Positions 1 through 8,003 are shown, counted from the first letter of the stretch. The stretch is 38,301 nt of DNA from Candidatus Hydrogenedentota bacterium (GCA_947486375.1 CANKTP010000008.1:1-38301), one strand, 5' to 3'. Program-made: numbers and translations. The notes: a model not told the origin generated them from the letters alone.

Positions 1-227
1 ACGCGGCGCAATTCGACGCGACGCCCCTCGTCTACCGCGGCATCCCGACCGACGCGCTGATACCGCTCGCCAAGGGAATGGAGTGCATCGGCATCATGGC
101 GACAGGCCCGCGCGATCTCCCCGTCGAGTGGAACTCGACGGGCGACACCCCGGCCTGCCTGGACTACGAAACGCTCGCGCGCGCCTGCGAATTCGCCGAG
201 GCCCTCGTCAGGGATTTGGACCAGTAG
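1..227 (+). CDS. C-terminal end of a probable M28-family peptidase (partial)
   Basis: An open frame enters from the left edge (first full codon at 3) and stops at TAG 225-227, giving about 74 residues. The motif TDALIPLAKG is followed about 20 residues later by EWNSTGDTPACLDYETL. This resembles the end of M28-type zinc aminopeptidases, where a late TDA..P...G and a WH..xDTxxxLD segment come before the last helix. In this copy the His after Trp is Asn. The catalytic centre lies outside the window, so the family call rests on these late motifs only. Base composition is GC-rich, like the chromosome further right and unlike the island that begins just downstream. Confidence 0.45.
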   Translation, partial: AAQFDATPLVYRGIPTDALIPLAKGMECIGIMATGPRDLPVEWNSTGDTPACLDYETLARACEFAEALVRDLDQ

Positions 228-247
228 ACGTGACGGAGGAGGCGCGC

Positions 248-313
248 ATGTCGTCCGTTGACATGGCGTTTATTCAACGGTCGTCCGGAAGCGTATCATT
301 TCATTTGACATGA
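248..313 (+). CDS. Possible 21-residue ORF behind a strong Shine-Dalgarno (leader peptide or broken gene start)
   Basis: GGAGGAGG at 235-242 lies 5 bases before ATG 248, one of the strongest ribosome-binding sites in the window. The frame closes after 21 codons at TGA 311-313. The peptide MSSVDMAFIQRSSGSVSFHL resembles nothing I recognise. It straddles the point where base composition falls from GC-rich to AT-rich. It could be the stranded 5' end of a chromosomal gene cut by arrival of the island, or a genuine small peptide. I cannot decide from the sequence. Confidence 0.3.
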   Translation: MSSVDMAFIQRSSGSVSFHLT

Positions 314-390
314 ACGGAATCTTGAAAAAGGGTTATATTCACCAGGAAATGGCCATTCTCCGTGATTGGAATAAGGTCAATATTTTTATC

Positions 391-419
391 TTGACAATGC
401 GACATGTCTAATATAAAAT
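391..419 (+). promoter_or_regulatory. Sigma-70-type promoter of the island; predicts a leaderless mRNA
   Basis: TTGACA (391-396), a 17-base spacer and TAAAAT (414-419) form a near-consensus promoter in an AT-rich stretch. A start site 7 bases after the -10 falls at about 426, which is the A of the merR-type gene's ATG. No Shine-Dalgarno lies between the -10 and that ATG, so the first gene is probably translated from a leaderless transcript. Confidence 0.6.
401..408. promoter_or_regulatory. Palindrome GACATGTC inside the promoter spacer, probable operator
   Basis: A perfect 8-bp palindrome sits between the -35 and -10 boxes, where MerR-family regulators bind their own promoters. GACATG also occurs at 260-265 and 307-312 in the same leader. 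Autoregulation by the adjacent MerR-type protein is inferred from position only. The 17-bp spacer is shorter than the 19-20 bp of classical MerR-activated promoters, so repression is more likely than twisting activation. Confidence 0.4.
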
Positions 420-425
420 ATCGAA

Positions 426-1520
426 ATGGGCATTCGCCAATACTCTTTGAAGGAGCTCTCCGAACGCACGGGCATCGAGCCGCGTACGATTCGCTGGTAT
501 ATCTCCGAGGGGCTTCTTCGCGGGCCGGAGTCGCTCGGGCCCAATGCCCGTTACACGGATCATCACCTTCGGCGCCTTGAGACTATCCGCCTACTGAAGG
601 ATACCTACGCACTCCCTCTGGCCGAGATCCGACGGTACGTCATGATGGCCGGTGACGAGGACATTCAGGTTGTTCCGGTACTCAGTTCCCAATACGGAAA
701 ACCGACGTTCGGCTATTCGGAATCGGGCGACGAAGTATCCAAGAAACGGGACCATCCGAAAAAGCCGCCCGGGCGCTTCGGCGATTCACGCACACGAACC
801 TCCCCGCCACCGCCGTCCTTCATGTCTCGCGGGCCAGTGCGCCAATTGGTCGATGCCCTTCGCGGCTTGCTGGGTGATCGACGAGTCCCGCGCACGTCCC
901 GTGCAATCACCATCTCCGAGATCGAGGTGACACCCGAATTGACGCTTCGTCTCCGCGGAGACTTTGCCCAGGACGACATCGCATTGTTCGAACAGATCGG
1001 GGACCATCTGCGGGAACTGATTCTGGGAGGCCCGTCCCATCACTATCGCTCTCCGATTCATCACGAACCATTCCGTCCCGATCCAGCACCGCCGGTCACG
1101 CCTGGCGACGCTGAAACGGTTTCCGCCACGCAACCTGTTATCACCGCTCCCGAGCCCAAGCCCGTCAAACCGCCGGTGCCCGTGGAGACCGAGGAACAAA
1201 TAGCGGCATGCCGTGCCGCGAGACTAGAACGGCTCACGTCCCATGGGGAATCGATGGCCAGCTTCATGAAGCTCGATCCGCTAGTCCAGTTGGAACGTAT
1301 CGCAAACGATCCAGATCACCCCGTGGATTATTACCCGCAGGCTTGCGCCGAAATCTCGACCGATATTCTGTCAAGGTTGCCATGTGATGTTCTGGGAAAA
1401 TTACGCACAAAACTCGCTGACCGGCGCATAGGGCCGTGGAAGAAGCTGGCCGTGCGGCTCGTTGAATTGGACAACAAGCCCCCTGAATCGTCAGGTATCG
1501 AATCCGAGCGAAAATCATGA
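426..1520 (+). CDS. MerR-type regulator with a long C-terminal extension, first gene of the island
   Basis: Residues 1-75 form a MerR winged helix: the segment YSLKELSERTGIEPRTIRWY is followed by the wing and RRLETIRLLKD. Unlike metal or drug sensors of the family, the protein continues to 364 residues. A linker carries SRTRTSPPPP near residues 120-130. A central domain (about 138-200, with ITISEIEVTPELTLRLRGDF) is followed by a Pro-rich linker. An unrecognised domain of about 95 residues closes the protein (VDYYPQACAEI, LRTKLADRRIGPW). That last domain and the SRTRTSPP linker recur in the ARPP-1 protein two genes on. The start at 426 gives the classic N-terminus but has no Shine-Dalgarno. 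The stop lies 12 bases before the next ORF. Role by inference: controller, and perhaps structural partner, of the cassette. Confidence 0.8.
   Translation: MGIRQYSLKELSERTGIEPRTIRWYISEGLLRGPESLGPNARYTDHHLRRLETIRLLKDTYALPLAEIRRYVMMAGDEDIQVVPVLSSQYGKPTFGYSESGDEVSKKRDHPKKPPGRFGDSRTRTSPPPPSFMSRGPVRQLVDALRGLLGDRRVPRTSRAITISEIEVTPELTLRLRGDFAQDDIALFEQIGDHLRELILGGPSHHYRSPIHHEPFRPDPAPPVTPGDAETVSATQPVITAPEPKPVKPPVPVETEEQIAACRAARLERLTSHGESMASFMKLDPLVQLERIANDPDHPVDYYPQACAEISTDILSRLPCDVLGKLRTKLADRRIGPWKKLAVRLVELDNKPPESSGIESERKS
776..823 (+). repeat. Upstream block of the duplicated tail, copy A (copy B at 2764-2811)
   Basis: The DNA encoding FGxSRTRTSPPxP in the regulator is nearly identical to 2764-2811 in the ARPP-1 gene, at an offset of 1988 bases. 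The main tail block is offset by 1667 bases, so copy B lacks 321 bases (107 codons), an exact multiple of three. Confidence 0.8.
1152..1471 (+). repeat. Duplicated C-terminal module, copy A (copy B at 2819-3138)
   Basis: About 320 bp aligns without gaps to 2819-3138. Both copies encode KPxTPVET-like linkers and then the domain with VDYYPQACAEI, KLRTKLADRR and GPW. Conservation is visible in the DNA as well as the protein, which points to a segmental duplication and not to two old homologues. Confidence 0.85.
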
Positions 1521-1532
1521 GGAACCGCGCCA

Positions 1533-1808
1533 ATGCCGTCAGACTATGCTTCAATCCGTGAGGAAAACAAGGCACGCTACGGCACAGACATTGGCCGTAT
1601 CGGCCCGATGCTTTTGTCGGATCGCTATAGCGATCGCTCTCATTTCATTCTGGAATTGTTGGCGAACGCGGAAGATGAACTTGGATGCCGTGATAACTGG
1701 CATGGTTCGCGGTCAGTGAAGTTTGATCTTACCTCTACGGAGCTTCGCGTGGTCCACACGGGTGGGCCGTTCGACGAAAGCCGGTGGAACATAGGAGAAG
1801 CGCCATGA
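1533..1808 (+). pseudogene. Truncated N-terminus of a sacsin-like HATPase (GHKL fold)
   Basis: The 91 residues begin YASIREENKARYGTDIGRIG and run into HFILELLANAEDE, then KFDLTSTELRVVHTGGPFDE. This is the opening of large sacsin-type ATP-binding proteins, where NAED is the N-box Glu/Asn that holds Mg-ATP. The reading frame then ends. The G1 box (DxGxG), the G2 lid and everything after them, normally many hundreds of residues, are missing, so it cannot form an ATPase on its own. The stop TGA (1806-1808) overlaps the next gene's ATG as ATGA, so the remnant is probably still translated and could couple translation of the ARPP-1 gene. AGGA at 1520-1523 precedes the ATG by 9 bases. Most likely it is the scar of an internal deletion. 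A retained short peptide with its own role cannot be excluded. Confidence 0.65.
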
Positions 1809-3154
1809 TCGAGACCGTAAGCAAGACCCTATCAAGCTTGAAGTTCGGTGAGCCGCAGACTTTCCAGAACTTCACCCTCTTCCCGGTCCTCGATGGAAAA
1901 GGCACGGGCCCTGAATACCTGACACTAGGCGAAGCCCTAAGACGCCAGCTTATCCGTGTCTCCGAAATGAGCGAGGCGGGGTCGGTGCCGGAACTTAAGG
2001 TGATGAACTTGGCAGAAATCGCGGTTCTGCTGTTAGACGGGGAGGAACTCGTCGGGGCAAAGCAAAACCGTGTCTTGAACGCAACAATTCTGCTGAAATC
2101 AAAGACCGAAACAATCATCAACGTTAGTTGCACGGAGCGTGGCCGTTGGCATTATCAGAGTAGGGAGTTCGCGGATTCGGATGTTGTGATGGCACGCAAT
2201 ATCCGAGCCAGGAAGAACCGTTCCGTCTCCGCCGGCCTCAGGGAGTCAAACGAGTATCGCTCCGATCAGGGCGAGATTTGGGAGCAAATCGATGCCCTGA
2301 GCGAGTCCGCCGGCGTGTCATCCCGTACAGCTGCTATGCGCGACGTCTTTGTCGGAAAGGAAAAGGAAACCCAAGAGTGTCTACAGGCATTCACGAAACT
2401 CGAAGGTCAAGTGGGGTTCGTCTTCGTTGTCGACGGAACTGTTGCCGGCATGGATTTCGTGTCCCGCACGGACGCATACTTTGATCTTCACAATAGACTG
2501 GTGAAGAGCTACGTGATCGACTCGGCACATAAGGAACGCGGGACGCCCAAACCCGTTTCATTGGAATGCGTACGGTATTTTGTCGAGAAGGTCTCTCAAA
2601 GTACCGAGACAAGCTACCCGTCGACGGGATGTGGTAATGACTTTCGGTTTGAGCACCACGATGTATGCGGGTCCGCGCTAGTATATGAGGATGTATGCGT
2701 GCATGCGGCTTTCTTCACGACCCCCGCATGTGACGACCGGTCCAAGATGCGGGCGCCCAGGCACTTCGGCGGTTCACGCACACGGACCTCCCCGCCAGAG
2801 CCGCCGGTCATGCCTCCCGAGTCCCAGCCCGTCAAACCGCCGACACCGGTGGAGACCGAGGAAGACAAAGCTGCCCAGCATGCCGCGAGAATACAACGGA
2901 TCAAGGCCCGCGAAGCATCGATGGCCACTATCATGCTGCTCGATCCGCTCGACCAGCTCGAGCGCATCGCAAACGATGTCGATCACCCCGTGGACTATTA
3001 CCCGCAGGCTTGCGCCGAAATTGCGGCCGATATTCTGTCAGGGTTGACTCGTGATGCCATCAACAAATTGCGCACGAAACTTGCCGATAGGCGTACCGGA
3101 CCGTGGTTGAATTTGGCGAGACGACTCGATGAATTGGATACCCCACAGCAATAG
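1805..3154 (+). CDS. ARPP-1-domain protein with a tail copied from the regulator
   Basis: I start this gene at ATG 1805: AGGAG at 1793-1797 lies 7 bases upstream, whereas the in-frame GTG at 1784 has no such site. Residues about 1-300 match what I recall of the ARPP-1 family (ARG and rhodanese-phosphatase-associated protein): LDGEELVGAKQNRVLN, then a duplicated-strand region and a closing SALVYEDVCVHAAFF. Published context places this family with ADP-ribose and phosphatase systems; its activity is unknown to me. After about residue 315 the protein changes to a linker (SRTRTSPPEPP) and a domain of about 95 residues, both near-copies of the tail of the upstream MerR-type protein with the middle domain deleted in frame. 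The fusion suggests both proteins dock on the same partner. The gap to the helicase gene is 23 bases. Confidence 0.65.
   Translation: MIETVSKTLSSLKFGEPQTFQNFTLFPVLDGKGTGPEYLTLGEALRRQLIRVSEMSEAGSVPELKVMNLAEIAVLLLDGEELVGAKQNRVLNATILLKSKTETIINVSCTERGRWHYQSREFADSDVVMARNIRARKNRSVSAGLRESNEYRSDQGEIWEQIDALSESAGVSSRTAAMRDVFVGKEKETQECLQAFTKLEGQVGFVFVVDGTVAGMDFVSRTDAYFDLHNRLVKSYVIDSAHKERGTPKPVSLECVRYFVEKVSQSTETSYPSTGCGNDFRFEHHDVCGSALVYEDVCVHAAFFTTPACDDRSKMRAPRHFGGSRTRTSPPEPPVMPPESQPVKPPTPVETEEDKAAQHAARIQRIKAREASMATIMLLDPLDQLERIANDVDHPVDYYPQACAEIAADILSGLTRDAINKLRTKLADRRTGPWLNLARRLDELDTPQQ
2819..3138 (+). repeat. Duplicated C-terminal module, copy B
   Basis: Partner of 1152-1471, aligned without indels at a constant offset of 1667 bases. 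It ends within a few codons of the ARPP-1 stop. With block 2764-2811 it makes the tail of the ARPP-1 protein a shortened copy of the regulator's tail. Confidence 0.85.
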
Positions 3155-3177
3155 CGAGTAATGAGAGGAGCGCGGTT

Positions 3178-6100
3178 ATGCCTGACGAAGTCCCCGAAGC
3201 ACCTCAACTACCGTTTCAAGCGGGCGACTGGGTCATTGACCGGGCAAACCCAGGTCAGCCCTGTCGATTCACCGGCGAAACTCAGATCGCAGGCGAAATA
3301 ATCATGTGTAGACTTGAATATATCGATGGTCACCAAGACTGGAGACCCGCGCATATGCTCGAGCCGATGCGCCAGCGACCCGCGAATCTTCACGACCGTC
3401 TGTGTATGGGGCCTTTCGGACGGGCCCGTGACCTCAAACGCCTCATCACCTACGAAAAGCTCAAGGGGACGCTCCATGAAGTTGTCTATTCGATGGAGGC
3501 CGCGCAGGTAGACTTCTATCCCTACCAATACAAACCTGTCCTGAAATTTATCGAGTCGCCTACCCAGCGATTGATTCTGGCGGACGAAGTCGGCATCGGT
3601 AAGACAATCGAGTCCGCGTTAATCTGGCTCGAACTACAGGCCCGACACCAAGCCAAGAGATTACTCATAGTCTGTCCGAAGATGATCGCCGAGCAGTGGC
3701 AAATCGAACTCCGGCAGAAGTTCTCCATAGACGCCAAGATTGCAGACTTCGAGATGCTCCGAGACGAAGTCAATCGCCTGCGCGGTGAAGGGCCAAGCCA
3801 CTCGTTTGTGCTCATCGCAACGTACACAGGCCTGCGTCCGGCCCGAGGAGAACACGAATTACTCGGATTCCCGCCCGACTATCCCGACATGCCGGCCGGC
3901 GGCCCCAAGACCTATTTCCTTCGCCAATTGAAATTTGGCGAATGGACACAACCACCTTTTGACCTCGTGGTGTTCGACGAGGCTGCCCACATGCGTAATC
4001 CCGGAACGGCAAACTTTCGCCTGGGCGAGGCACTCGCCGAAAACGCCGGTGCTGTCCTATGTGTATCCGCAACCCCGGTCAACACCAGCAATCGAGATCT
4101 TCATACGCTGCTGCGCCTCATTGACCCTGATTCTCTTGAGAGTCAAGTAATGTTTGAAGAATTACTCGCGGCCAACAAAGGGGCTGTTCGGGCGGCCAAT
4201 GCACTCGGGAGAGTCCCGGTCGACACAGACATGCTTTCAAGTGCCCTCGACGAGATGCAGACGAGCCGATTCATTGCGGATGCACCCCAGTATCAAACCT
4301 TCAAGAACAACGTTTCGACGTTGGATCCTAACGACGTTCGCCAAGTCGTTCATTGCCAGCGTCTTGCCGAAAAACTGAACATTCTGGGAAAATACATAAA
4401 CCGCACCCGCCGTCGCCAAATCCAGGAGTTATCCACAGTTCGAACGCCCAAAGTGATCGAACTCGACTATTCCTCCGAGGAAATGGCACTCTATAATGCA
4501 ATCCTTAGTCTTGTGCGCATACGCTGTCAAGAACACCAGACAGAATTCCACATGTTTCAGGTAATCGGTTTGCAACTGCGCGCGGCCAGCTGTCTCCCGG
4601 CTTTGGCCCAAGACCTTCGCGATTCCGGCATTGCTCGCCTGATCAACGACACAGATCCAATAGAGGAGGCACTTGAGGACGACCTTGGGGAGGCACTCGC
4701 AACCGAGGAGAACGCCGAAGTCCTTACCGGCCCAGAACTTGAGCTGCTGCTTGCGTTTGATTACGAGGCCAACGATAGCAAGTATCAACAACTATGTACT
4801 ATGTTAAGGGCGACGGACGAGAAAGTCATCGTATTCGCCTTTTACCGTAGCACTTTGGAGTACCTTCGCCGCCGCCTTTTGACCGATGGATTTGGCATTG
4901 CATTGATTCATGGGCAGATTGACATCGACCAACGCCTCGATGAAATCAAACGATTTCGCGACACCTCTGGACTGCGTATTCTACTCTCATCAGAAGTCGG
5001 GAGCGAGGGCCTGAATCTTCAATTCTGCCGCATTCTTGTTAACTATGATTTGCCTTGGAATCCAATGCGCGTCGAGCAGCGAATCGGAAGAATAGACCGC
5101 ATTGGACAACGCTCAGATACCCTCGTGATTGCAAACTTCAAGGTCCGTAATACGATAGAAGAAAGACTCTACGAATGCCTCCTCGAGCACATTGGACGGT
5201 TTGAGAACACCATTGGAGACCTCGAAGGCATTATTGGACGGGAGATACGGCAATTGACGATTGATATATTCAGAAACGAGCGTACGCCTGATCAGGAGCG
5301 GCAACGCATTCAACAATCCTGCCTGGTAATCGCCAATCAGCATCTCGAAATGCAAAATCTCGAGGAGCGTGGAGATGTGTTGCTGGCACATAGCGATTAC
5401 TTGCAGCGAAAGATAAAAGATGCTCAAGGCAAGGGCCGCTTCATGCAGGCGGACGAAATGGAAGACTATGTCACCGATTTCTTTGAAAGGGAGTTTCAGG
5501 GATGTCAACTGAATCACGATGCGCCCGTAACCGGCTGTCTTCGCATTCGGTTATCAGCGGAAGCGAGGACCTCGTTGGGTGTTTTCATCCAAAACAATAA
5601 CATTGTCAACACAGGGTTGTTTCATCAGTCCGAATTCACCATAACATTTCGACGCGATGTTATGGAGGATCTAGATTCGCGGGGTAGACAACAAGTGCGC
5701 TTTATCAATCATATGTCGCCTTTGATCCGGTGGATTACTAAGCGGAACAAGGACAATACACACAAAATGTTCGATGTGTCTGCTTTGACCGTTGAAGCCG
5801 GTGTGTTTCCCGAGGAAGCTCAACTGGAACCTGGTATATACACTTATCTCATCGAGCGGTGGATATTGCAAGGATTGTTGCCGCAAGAACGATTTGCATA
5901 CGCAGTCGCGCCTTTGAACAGCCCTCGACAACCGGCGGGCGGAGATGCGGAGGGTATACTGCAATATGTATTGCGCGCGGGTAGCGATTGGGACTACTGC
6001 GAAGTGGTGCCTGAAAATCTCGATCCCGCATATTTTGCTCTTGAGGAAAAACTAGCCATTCAGTTTAAGACTAGAGTGACTGAGTTCTGTGACGAGAATG

Positions 6101-6345
6101 CCACGACGCGTAACATACGAGAACAACGTCTCAAAGCCCATTACGACCGCCGCATTGCGCAAGACAACCAGCGCCTCGAAACGCTCCGGCAGAATAGTCG
6201 TGCAGCGGGCTTGATTTCCGCCACGGAGCAACGTATTCAGAACACCAAAGGGCAACTTAATGCACGGCTAGAAGAAGTACAACGACAGGCGGTTGTCGAC
6301 CCTACGAGGCAGGGAGTTGCCGCTGGTGTATTCCGAGTGCTCTGA
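3178..6345 (+). CDS. SNF2/RapA-like superfamily 2 helicase, 1055 residues
   Basis: GAGGAG at 3165-3170 lies 7 bases before ATG 3178. A small N-terminal barrel-like segment (residues 13-65) comes before the helicase core. Motif I is ADEVGIGKT (135-143, Lys142), motif II DEAA (267-270), motif III SATP (297-300), motif V GSEGLNL (608-614) and motif VI QRIGRIDRIGQ (634-644). The order and the last motif are typical of RapA/HepA-type SNF2 translocases, including those in DISARM-like phage defence (DrmD). A helical and coiled-coil C-terminal half of about 400 residues follows, ending in an EEVQRQAV helix. No methylase, nuclease or DrmA/DrmB-like gene is adjacent, so this is not canonical DISARM. 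Base composition is clearly more AT-rich than the chromosomal genes further right, a sign of transfer. Inferred role: ATP-driven duplex-DNA translocase of the cassette. Confidence 0.85.
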   Translation: MPDEVPEAPQLPFQAGDWVIDRANPGQPCRFTGETQIAGEIIMCRLEYIDGHQDWRPAHMLEPMRQRPANLHDRLCMGPFGRARDLKRLITYEKLKGTLHEVVYSMEAAQVDFYPYQYKPVLKFIESPTQRLILADEVGIGKTIESALIWLELQARHQAKRLLIVCPKMIAEQWQIELRQKFSIDAKIADFEMLRDEVNRLRGEGPSHSFVLIATYTGLRPARGEHELLGFPPDYPDMPAGGPKTYFLRQLKFGEWTQPPFDLVVFDEAAHMRNPGTANFRLGEALAENAGAVLCVSATPVNTSNRDLHTLLRLIDPDSLESQVMFEELLAANKGAVRAANALGRVPVDTDMLSSALDEMQTSRFIADAPQYQTFKNNVSTLDPNDVRQVVHCQRLAEKLNILGKYINRTRRRQIQELSTVRTPKVIELDYSSEEMALYNAILSLVRIRCQEHQTEFHMFQVIGLQLRAASCLPALAQDLRDSGIARLINDTDPIEEALEDDLGEALATEENAEVLTGPELELLLAFDYEANDSKYQQLCTMLRATDEKVIVFAFYRSTLEYLRRRLLTDGFGIALIHGQIDIDQRLDEIKRFRDTSGLRILLSSEVGSEGLNLQFCRILVNYDLPWNPMRVEQRIGRIDRIGQRSDTLVIANFKVRNTIEERLYECLLEHIGRFENTIGDLEGIIGREIRQLTIDIFRNERTPDQERQRIQQSCLVIANQHLEMQNLEERGDVLLAHSDYLQRKIKDAQGKGRFMQADEMEDYVTDFFEREFQGCQLNHDAPVTGCLRIRLSAEARTSLGVFIQNNNIVNTGLFHQSEFTITFRRDVMEDLDSRGRQQVRFINHMSPLIRWITKRNKDNTHKMFDVSALTVEAGVFPEEAQLEPGIYTYLIERWILQGLLPQERFAYAVAPLNSPRQPAGGDAEGILQYVLRAGSDWDYCEVVPENLDPAYFALEEKLAIQFKTRVTEFCDENATTRNIREQRLKAHYDRRIAQDNQRLETLRQNSRAAGLISATEQRIQNTKGQLNARLEEVQRQAVVDPTRQGVAAGVFRVL

Positions 6346-6377
6346 GAGTCGATACCAAAGCCGGAGGTAAGCGGGTT

Positions 6378-7916
6378 ATGGCATCCATGTGGGACATAGT
6401 CGTCCGATTCGTTAAGCGATTGATCGCCGAGAAGGTCTCGGATGAACCGAATTCAAATCGGCCGCAGGAGGTCATTGCGCCGGAGCCTGTCGAGCCAGCA
6501 ATCGAGCCACCCTCCGAGGATACGGCAGAGATGGCCCAAAGTCACGCCGATGTACCCAGATCGGCTCGTGTGCCTTCAACTCCAAGCCGCCATCCACACA
6601 TTATTCAAATCGGGCTTGATTTTGGCACATCTTACTGCAAGTGTGTCTGCCGCGACGTGAACACTGACAAGGCGTGGGTTTATGTGCCTAGCCAGCGGGG
6701 CGTCAATGATCCGTTCCTGCTTCCGAGTGCCCTACAGGTGAAGGATGGTGCGGTATGTCTTGGGAATCCGGATTCCCACTACCATCCTGGGGGCCTGCCG
6801 CACATAAAGATGGCGCTTGCGGCGGTTGGAAGGGGCTTATTCGACGATCCGGTGCTGAAGCCATTTCGCGCCATGCTCGACAGCCAGTTGGAGGATCGGA
6901 TGAAAGCGTTTGTAACTGTGTGCGGAGTATATCTGTTGGGAGGCATTCTTGGCGATATCAAAAATGCGATTCGTATGCGTAGCGAGTTCAATGACTTCGG
7001 GGAACACGAAAAGGATTCCTTGGCTGTCAATCTGGCCGTGCCGGTCGCAGACGATCAGGATGAGGGGGTGCATGACCTCTATCAAAGAGTAATCGAAGGC
7101 GCGTTCAAACATGCCGATAAACTTGCGGGACACCAGCCGATACCGCTCGCCGATCTTGCTCAATTTGTTCCCGAATCGCACGGTCATGGCGAACACGCGA
7201 GCGAAAGCGTATGCTTCATTTATCCTGAAGTGAGCGCGGGTGTCCAGGGATTCGTCCGTTCCCGAGTTGCCGCAAGTGGCGTGTACTTTTTTACCGACAC
7301 GGGAGCTGGAACGGTCGACCAGAGCGTGTTTATTCTCGGGAGGCGTCCCGAGGGAGATCATTTGACGTACTTGGAGGCCCGCGTGCTGCCGCTGGGCTCG
7401 AGCCATATCGAGAGGCGTGCCGCCGAACAAAATGGAGGCGCACATTGGGAGAATCTCGACGCATGGAGGAAAAGAAAGGAGAATGGGATGGCGAACGAGG
7501 AGCTCGAGAACGCCCGCAATTCCATCAAGTACAAACTTACGAATGAAAGCGAGACCACCGCATTCAACGCGGCGACGAAACACGGCAGAGGTGAACAGTT
7601 CCGTGAGTTACGCTTAATGTTCGGCGGGGGCGGACATTCCGAAATTCCCTATGCGAGCGGGGTCGTGGACTCATTCCAAAGCCCACTTATTGTGGGTCCA
7701 AATACGCTCGCGCCGAATGTAGTTGGTATGCCATGGCCAAGGGATTTAGAGCCCGCCAATGAACTGGCTCGGTGGATGCCTCGACTTTGGGTCGCATATG
7801 GATTATCGTTCTGGCGGGGCAATCTGGCCGACTTTACATATCCGGTTAAAGTAAATGGAGCGCAGCCAAGGCCTGTTCGGGATATCCAACCTGCCGAAGA
7901 GCGTTACGCGCTGTAG
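6378..7916 (+). CDS. Divergent Hsp70/actin-fold ATPase, last gene of the island
   Basis: GGAGG at 6363-6367 precedes ATG 6378. Residues 1-20 form a possible amphipathic helix (MWDIVVRFVKRLI), followed by a Pro/Glu-rich disordered stretch to about 72. The actin-type ATPase signature then appears in order: phosphate-1 GLDFGTSYCK (79-88), phosphate-2 DTGAGTVD (307-314) and adenosine motif FGGGGHSEIP (415-424). There is no recognisable DnaK substrate-binding domain. The 512-residue protein ends about 90 residues after the adenosine motif, so it is not a housekeeping chaperone. It follows the helicase gene by 32 bases in the same direction. Actin-fold ATPases can act as conformational switches or filament formers, and either would suit a sensor or scaffold. 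The function is otherwise open. Confidence 0.75.
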   Translation: MASMWDIVVRFVKRLIAEKVSDEPNSNRPQEVIAPEPVEPAIEPPSEDTAEMAQSHADVPRSARVPSTPSRHPHIIQIGLDFGTSYCKCVCRDVNTDKAWVYVPSQRGVNDPFLLPSALQVKDGAVCLGNPDSHYHPGGLPHIKMALAAVGRGLFDDPVLKPFRAMLDSQLEDRMKAFVTVCGVYLLGGILGDIKNAIRMRSEFNDFGEHEKDSLAVNLAVPVADDQDEGVHDLYQRVIEGAFKHADKLAGHQPIPLADLAQFVPESHGHGEHASESVCFIYPEVSAGVQGFVRSRVAASGVYFFTDTGAGTVDQSVFILGRRPEGDHLTYLEARVLPLGSSHIERRAAEQNGGAHWENLDAWRKRKENGMANEELENARNSIKYKLTNESETTAFNAATKHGRGEQFRELRLMFGGGGHSEIPYASGVVDSFQSPLIVGPNTLAPNVVGMPWPRDLEPANELARWMPRLWVAYGLSFWRGNLADFTYPVKVNGAQPRPVRDIQPAEERYAL

Positions 7917-8003
7917 CGGTTTCCTGCCGGAAGTTGATTTGCCATTCAAGTCAAGGGTAAGATTCTACCAAGTAATACTCTTGCCGTTGGAGATCGCGCG
8001 CCC

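Noticed and set aside
3178-6345. Canonical DISARM system
   Set aside because: Only a DrmD-like SNF2 helicase is present. DrmA, DrmB, DrmC and a methyltransferase are all missing from the neighbourhood.
6378-7916. Housekeeping DnaK with HspR regulation
   Set aside because: The protein lacks the substrate-binding domain and normal DnaK motifs, and no grpE or dnaJ is adjacent.
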